In this document: positions 33,908 to 37,322 of the stretch, in pieces
Numbering within the stretch: the first letter of the stretch is position 1
How the letters are laid out: each line of letters opens with the position of its first letter
DNA from: Paracoccaceae bacterium
GTDB lineage: Bacteria > Pseudomonadota > Alphaproteobacteria > Rhodobacterales > Rhodobacteraceae
Length of the DNA stretch: 37,322 bases
Direction: 5' to 3'
NCBI GenBank assembly: GCA_023383015.1
Contig: JAHDXW010000038.1
Span: 1 to 37,322 of the forward strand
Made by a program: the position numbers and the translations under genes
Notes under the pieces: generated by a model
The model's input: the letters and a program-made list of their open reading frames with translations, nothing else
Told to the model about the DNA's origin: nothing
The model's database searches: none

Positions 33908-34354
33908 ATGCTGGTCCAGCAGATACTGAAGTCGAAGGCCGGCGACGGAGCGGAGGGCGCCGTGGTCACGGTGGCCCCCGATGCCAGCGTCGCCGAGGCG
34001 GCCGCACTCCTGACGCGCCACCGGATCGGTGCCGTCGTTGTCTCGCCCGGCGAGGGCAGGGTGGCCGGCATCCTGTCGGAACGCGACATCGTGCGCGAGC
34101 TTGCCCGCCGCGGCGGCGGCTGCCTGAACGACCGCGTCGAGGCGCTGATGACGCGCGACATCACCACCTGCACCCGCGACGAGGACGCCGATGCGGTGCT
34201 GACCAAGATGACGGTCGGCCGTTTCCGCCACCTGCCGGTGATCGACGGCGGGCGCATGGTCGGGCTCATCTCGATCGGCGACGTCGTCAAGGCACGGCTG
34301 TCGGAACTGTCGATGGAGAAGGCAGCCCTCGAAGGGATGATCATGGGCTACTGA
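33908..34354 (+). CDS. CBS-domain-pair protein
   Basis: The 148-residue protein is a stand-alone pair of CBS domains: VAPDASVAEAAALLTRHRIG, VVVSPGEGRVAGILSERDIV and then DITTCTRDEDADAVLTKM, FRHLPVIDGGRMVGLISIGD. Such proteins bind adenine nucleotides or NAD-type ligands and often act as energy sensors; the target is unknown. GGGAGGA precedes ATG 33908. The gene is monocistronic as far as the sequence shows. Confidence 0.92.
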   Translation: MLVQQILKSKAGDGAEGAVVTVAPDASVAEAAALLTRHRIGAVVVSPGEGRVAGILSERDIVRELARRGGGCLNDRVEALMTRDITTCTRDEDADAVLTKMTVGRFRHLPVIDGGRMVGLISIGDVVKARLSELSMEKAALEGMIMGY

Positions 34355-34438
34355 GGCGCGGGGGGGCGCCCCTGCGCACCCCTTGCCAACGGCCGCGCGA
34401 TCCTGTTGCGTCCCGACCAGTCAGAACGGGGGACTGCC

Positions 34439-34930
34439 ATGCGCGTCGGTCTGTATCCGGGAACCTTCGACCCGGTGACATTCGGCCATATCGACATCAT
34501 GCGCCGCGCCGCGCTTCTGGTCGACCGGCTGGTGATCGGGGTGGCGATCAACCGCGACAAGCGGCCGCTGTTCAGCCTCGAGGAGCGGGTGGCGATGGTG
34601 GAGGCCGAGGCCGGCCGGCTGGCGGCCGAGACCGGCATCGAGATCGTCGCCCATCCCTTCGAGAACCTGCTGATCGACTGCGCCCGCGACGTCGGCGCGG
34701 CGGTCATCCTGCGCGGGCTGCGGGCGGTGGCCGATTTCGAGTACGAGTTCCAGATGGTCGGCATGAACCGGGCGCTCGACGACCGCATCGAGACGGTGTT
34801 CCTGATGGCCGAGGCCCGCCACCAGGCGATCGCCTCGAAGCTCGTCAAGGAGATCGCCCGCCTCGGCGGCGACGTGTCGAAGTTCGTCTCCCCGGCGGTC
34901 AGGGCGGCGCTGAAGGCGAAGTTCGGCTGA
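34439..34930 (+). CDS. coaD: pantetheine-phosphate adenylyltransferase
   Basis: The 163-residue enzyme makes dephospho-CoA from 4'-phosphopantetheine and ATP, the fourth step of CoA synthesis. The nucleotidyltransferase motif is YPGTFDPVTFGHIDIMRRA (TxGH at T14-H17). VILRGLRAVADFEYEFQM and the C-terminal segment AIASKLVKEIARLGGDVSKF are typical. The ATG at 34439 is preferred to an upstream in-frame TTG, with GGGGG before it. Confidence 0.95.
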   Translation: MRVGLYPGTFDPVTFGHIDIMRRAALLVDRLVIGVAINRDKRPLFSLEERVAMVEAEAGRLAAETGIEIVAHPFENLLIDCARDVGAAVILRGLRAVADFEYEFQMVGMNRALDDRIETVFLMAEARHQAIASKLVKEIARLGGDVSKFVSPAVRAALKAKFG

Positions 34931-34935
34931 CTGGC

Positions 34936-34962
34936 CGCGGGCGGGCCCGCATCCGGCCCGCG
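34936..34962. terminator. hairpin between convergent coaD and gap
   Basis: CGCGGGC and GCCCGCG form a perfect 7-bp stem with a 13-base loop, just after the coaD stop at 34930 and before the gap stop at 35025. No T-tract. Confidence 0.3.
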
Positions 34963-35024
34963 ACCCGTGCCCGAGACCGGCCCCCTGGCGGCCGGCTGCC
35001 GCCGGCGGGGGGCAGCGGCGGCGT

Positions 35025-36026
35025 TCAGCCCGCCCGCGCCATCGCCACCGCGACATCCGACATCCGGTTCGAGAAGCCCCACTCGTTGTCGTACCACGAC
35101 AGAACGCGCACCAGCCGGCCCTCCATCACCTTGGTCTGGTCGAGGTGGAAGATGCTGGAGCGCGGGTCGTGGTTGAAGTCGATCGAGACGTTGGGCTGGT
35201 CGGTGGTGCCGAGGATGCCCCGCAGCGCGCCCTCGGAGGCGGCGATGACGGCGGCGTTCACCTCCTCGGCCGACGTCGTCCGGGCGGGCTCGAAGACGAG
35301 GTCGACGACCGAGACGTTGGGCGTCGGTACCCGGATCGCCACCCCGTCCAGCCTGCCCTTCAGCTCGGGGAGCACCTCGCCCACCGCCTTGGCCGCCCCC
35401 GTCGAGGTCGGGATCATCGACAGCGCCGCGGCGCGGGCGCGGTAGAGATCCTTGTGCAGCGTGTCGAGCGTCGGCTGGTCGCCGGTGTAGCTGTGGATCG
35501 TGGTCATGAAGCCGCGCGCGATGCCGATGGCATCGTTCAGCACCTTGGCCACCGGGGCAAGGCAGTTGGTCGTGCAGGAGGCGCAGGACACGATCGTGTC
35601 GGCCGCCGCCAGCGTGCCGTGGTTGACGCCGTAGACGATGGTCCTGTCGGCACCGTTGGCCGGCGCCGACACCAGCACCTTGCGCGACCCGTTCTGCAGA
35701 TGCGCCGCCGCCCGGTCGCGGTCGGTGAAGATGCCGGTGCACTCCAGCGCCACGTCGACGCCCTTCCAGGGCAGTTCGGCGGGGTTGCGGATCGCCGTCA
35801 CCTCCATCGGCCCGCGCCCGGCGTCGATGGTGGTGCCCCTGACGGTGACGGTGCCGGGAAAGCGGCCGTGGACGGAATCGAAGCGCAGGAGGTGGGCGTT
35901 TGTGTCGACCGGGCCGAGATCGTTGATGGCCACCACCTCGATGTCGGTGCGCCCCGATTCGATGATCGCGCGCAGCACGTTGCGGCCGATCCGCCCGAAG
36001 CCGTTGATCGCCACCCTGACCGTCAT
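35025..36026 (-). CDS. gap: type I glyceraldehyde-3-phosphate dehydrogenase
   Basis: The 333-residue glycolytic/gluconeogenic enzyme has the NAD-binding start [20 protein letters not shown]36 in VVAINDLG (favours NAD+ over NADP+), catalytic C151 in [15 protein letters not shown], and the C-terminal [19 protein letters not shown] precedes ATG 36026. The small membrane protein gene lies 78 bases upstream on the same strand, so the two may be co-transcribed. Confidence 0.97.
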   Translation of the reverse strand: MTVRVAINGFGRIGRNVLRAIIESGRTDIEVVAINDLGPVDTNAHLLRFDSVHGRFPGTVTVRGTTIDAGRGPMEVTAIRNPAELPWKGVDVALECTGIFTDRDRAAAHLQNGSRKVLVSAPANGADRTIVYGVNHGTLAAADTIVSCASCTTNCLAPVAKVLNDAIGIARGFMTTIHSYTGDQPTLDTLHKDLYRARAAALSMIPTSTGAAKAVGEVLPELKGRLDGVAIRVPTPNVSVVDLVFEPARTTSAEEVNAAVIAASEGALRGILGTTDQPNVSIDFNHDPRSSIFHLDQTKVMEGRLVRVLSWYDNEWGFSNRMSDVAVAMARAG

Positions 36027-36104
36027 GGGAATCTCCTCTGCCTGTCCCCGGGAGGGGGCGGCCCGCCGCGGGCCGCCGCCACTTGCGGCCGCGGTCTACA
36101 TCGC

Positions 36105-36248
36105 TCAGCGCCAGAAGGCGAGATAGTCGATGAGGGTCGCGACCTTCCGCGCCAGGAGGAGGCTTGCCCCCCAGTCGAAGAGGACGAGGTCGGCAACCAG
36201 CATCAGGGCAAGCACGGCGGCCAGGACATAGGCGATGCGGTCGGTCAT
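36105..36248 (-). CDS. 47-residue membrane protein upstream of gap
   Basis: A 47-residue protein (starts MTDRIAYVLAAVLALMLVAD, ends LIDYLAFWR) with one membrane helix (about residues 5-24) and an amphipathic segment. From general knowledge, similar tiny proteins sit next to gap in many Rhodobacterales and are often mislabelled as glyceraldehyde-3-phosphate dehydrogenase; it has nothing in common with that enzyme. AGGAAAG precedes the ATG. Function is unknown. Confidence 0.8.
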   Translation of the reverse strand: MTDRIAYVLAAVLALMLVADLVLFDWGASLLLARKVATLIDYLAFWR

Positions 36249-36358
36249 GCGCGCTTTCCTGCGGGCGGGCCGGCGCCAGCCTAGTGCAGTTCGTGACCCG
36301 GGGGAACCGCCGCCGCCGCCCGCCCGCCGCGGCGGTTTCCCTTGCCGCGATGATGCCC

Positions 36359-36364
36359 TAGCCT
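36359..36364 (+). promoter_or_regulatory. -10-like box of the DUF808 gene
   Basis: TAGCCT, with TTTCCC 17 bases upstream (36336-36341), ahead of a G-rich leader of about 30 bases to ATG 36401. Confidence 0.35.
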
Positions 36365-36400
36365 GCCGGCCGGCGGCCGCGGGGGGGGGGACGGGCAGGG

Positions 36401-37322
36401 ATGAGCGGGCTACTTGCGCTTCTCGACGATGTCGCGGCGATCGCCAAGGCCGCGGCCGCTTCGGTCGACGACATCGCGGCGGGTGCGGCAAGGGCCGGGG
36501 CGAAGGCGGCCGGTGTCGTCGTCGACGACGCGGCGGTGACGCCGGCCTATCTTGGCGGGCTGCCGGCGGCGCGCGAGCTGCCGATCGTGGCCCGCATCGC
36601 CGCCGGCAGCCTGCGCAACAAGCTGCTCATCCTGCTGCCGGCAGCGCTGGTCCTGTCGCTGGTCGCGCCCTCCACGATCACCCCGATCCTGATGGCCGGC
36701 GGCGTCTACCTCGGCTTCGAGGGCGCCGAGAAGCTTGTGCACCGCCTGGCCGGCCACGACGGCCAGGCCGCCGAGGCGCCGGCGCTGTCGGCCGCGCACC
36801 TCGAGGAAAGGCGGGTCGCCGGGGCGATCAAGACCGACTTCGTGCTTTCGGCCGAGATCATGACGATCGCGCTTGCGGCGCTGCCCCCCGACCAGGGGCT
36901 GGCGCTGCGGGCGGTGGTGCTGGCGGTGGTGGCGGTGGCGCTGACGGCGCTCGTCTACGGCAGCGTCGCGGTGCTGGTGAAGGTCGACGACCTCGGCCTG
37001 CACCTGGCGGCGCGCGCGCGCAGCGCCGCCGGGCGGGCGTTCGGCCGCGGCCTCGTGCGCGGCATGCCGGCGGTGCTCGCGGCGCTGTCGGCGGCGGGCA
37101 CGGCGGCGATGCTGTGGGTGGGCGGCGGCATCCTTATCCACGGCGCCGAGGAACTCGGCTGGGCGGCGCCCTCCCGGCTGGTCCATGACGCCGCCCGGGG
37201 GCTGGCCGCCGTCCTGCCGGCGGCGGTTGCGCCGGCGGCAGGATGGGCGGCGGGGGCGGCGCTGGCCGCGGCCGCGGGCCTGGCCGCAGGGACCGCCGCC
37301 GCCGGCGCCCTGGCACTCGCCG
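36401..37322 (+). CDS. DUF808 (YedI-like) membrane protein, 3' end cut by window
   Basis: The visible 307 residues match the DUF808 family (E. coli YedI): SGLLALLDDVAAIAKAAAAS at the start, DDAAVTPAYLGGLPAARELP, VARIAAGSLRNKLLILLPAAL, GGVYLGFEGAEKLVHRL and IKTDFVLSAEIMTIAL. There are at least five hydrophobic helices. Family members are around 300-330 residues, so only a short C-terminal part should be missing. It is an inner-membrane protein without an established function. The open frame runs off the window end. Confidence 0.92.
   Translation, partial: MSGLLALLDDVAAIAKAAAASVDDIAAGAARAGAKAAGVVVDDAAVTPAYLGGLPAARELPIVARIAAGSLRNKLLILLPAALVLSLVAPSTITPILMAGGVYLGFEGAEKLVHRLAGHDGQAAEAPALSAAHLEERRVAGAIKTDFVLSAEIMTIALAALPPDQGLALRAVVLAVVAVALTALVYGSVAVLVKVDDLGLHLAARARSAAGRAFGRGLVRGMPAVLAALSAAGTAAMLWVGGGILIHGAEELGWAAPSRLVHDAARGLAAVLPAAVAPAAGWAAGAALAAAAGLAAGTAAAGALALA

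Noticed and set aside
1-37322. CRISPR arrays, insertion sequences, prophage or integrative elements
   Set aside because: No regularly spaced direct repeats, transposase, integrase or terminal inverted repeats were seen. The partial tRNA at the left end carries no adjacent integrase in the window.

Overview
The window is a stretch of very GC-rich chromosome from an alphaproteobacterium, most likely a member of the Rhodobacterales (Rhodobacteraceae/Paracoccaceae). The reasons are the gene content and gene neighbourhoods: a DUF1476 protein (the Paracoccus-type ATPase inhibitor zeta family) divergent from purC-purS-purQ, aerobic cobaltochelatase genes cobS and cobT, a BolA/J-domain divergent pair, a gap gene followed by a tiny membrane protein, a TakP-like TRAP transporter, and a GTTC-N7-GTTC LexA box of the alphaproteobacterial kind. 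No phage, insertion sequence, integrase or CRISPR array was seen, so this is core-type chromosome with local rearrangements.

Layout. 1-2385: the 5' part of a tRNA-Asn, a metallo-beta-lactamase-fold hydrolase and a divergent EnvZ-type histidine kinase with no response regulator beside it. 2870-6417: an orphan ExoY-type sugar transferase, a GYD-domain protein, then a catabolic-looking run of FAH-family hydrolase, CxxC carboxymuconolactone decarboxylase-like protein and quinone oxidoreductase. 6651-9841: a three-gene TRAP transporter with a strong hairpin between the binding protein and the membrane subunits. 10000-12560: sulfotransferase-like protein, DUF4177-like protein, BolA, J-domain protein. 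12696-18631: cobS, a secreted protein of unknown function, cobT and an overlapping aminopeptidase P gene. 18715-21623: gatB (minus strand), a lysozyme-like secreted protein and sufE.

21870-26681 is the most interesting part. Four minus-strand genes (homocysteine methyltransferase, corrinoid protein, a 56-residue membrane protein, DUF1638 protein) look like pieces of a split cobalamin-dependent methionine synthase system. The set is interrupted by a plus-strand pair (radical SAM protein and DUF533 protein) preceded by a LexA box. Together with cobS/cobT this suggests a cell that makes cobalamin aerobically and uses it for methionine.

26822-30380: DUF1476 gene and a purine operon purC-purS-[alcohol dehydrogenase]-purQ in which the dehydrogenase gene separates two normally adjacent subunit genes. 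30426-33531: a DctB-like kinase and a DctD-like regulator that has lost the GAFTGA loop. 33547-37322: copper-chaperone-like protein, CBS-pair protein, coaD, gap, a 47-residue membrane protein and a DUF808 membrane protein cut by the window end. Several genes have a -10-like box (TAGGCT, TAACCT, TAGCCT) so close to the ATG that they may be read from leaderless mRNAs.
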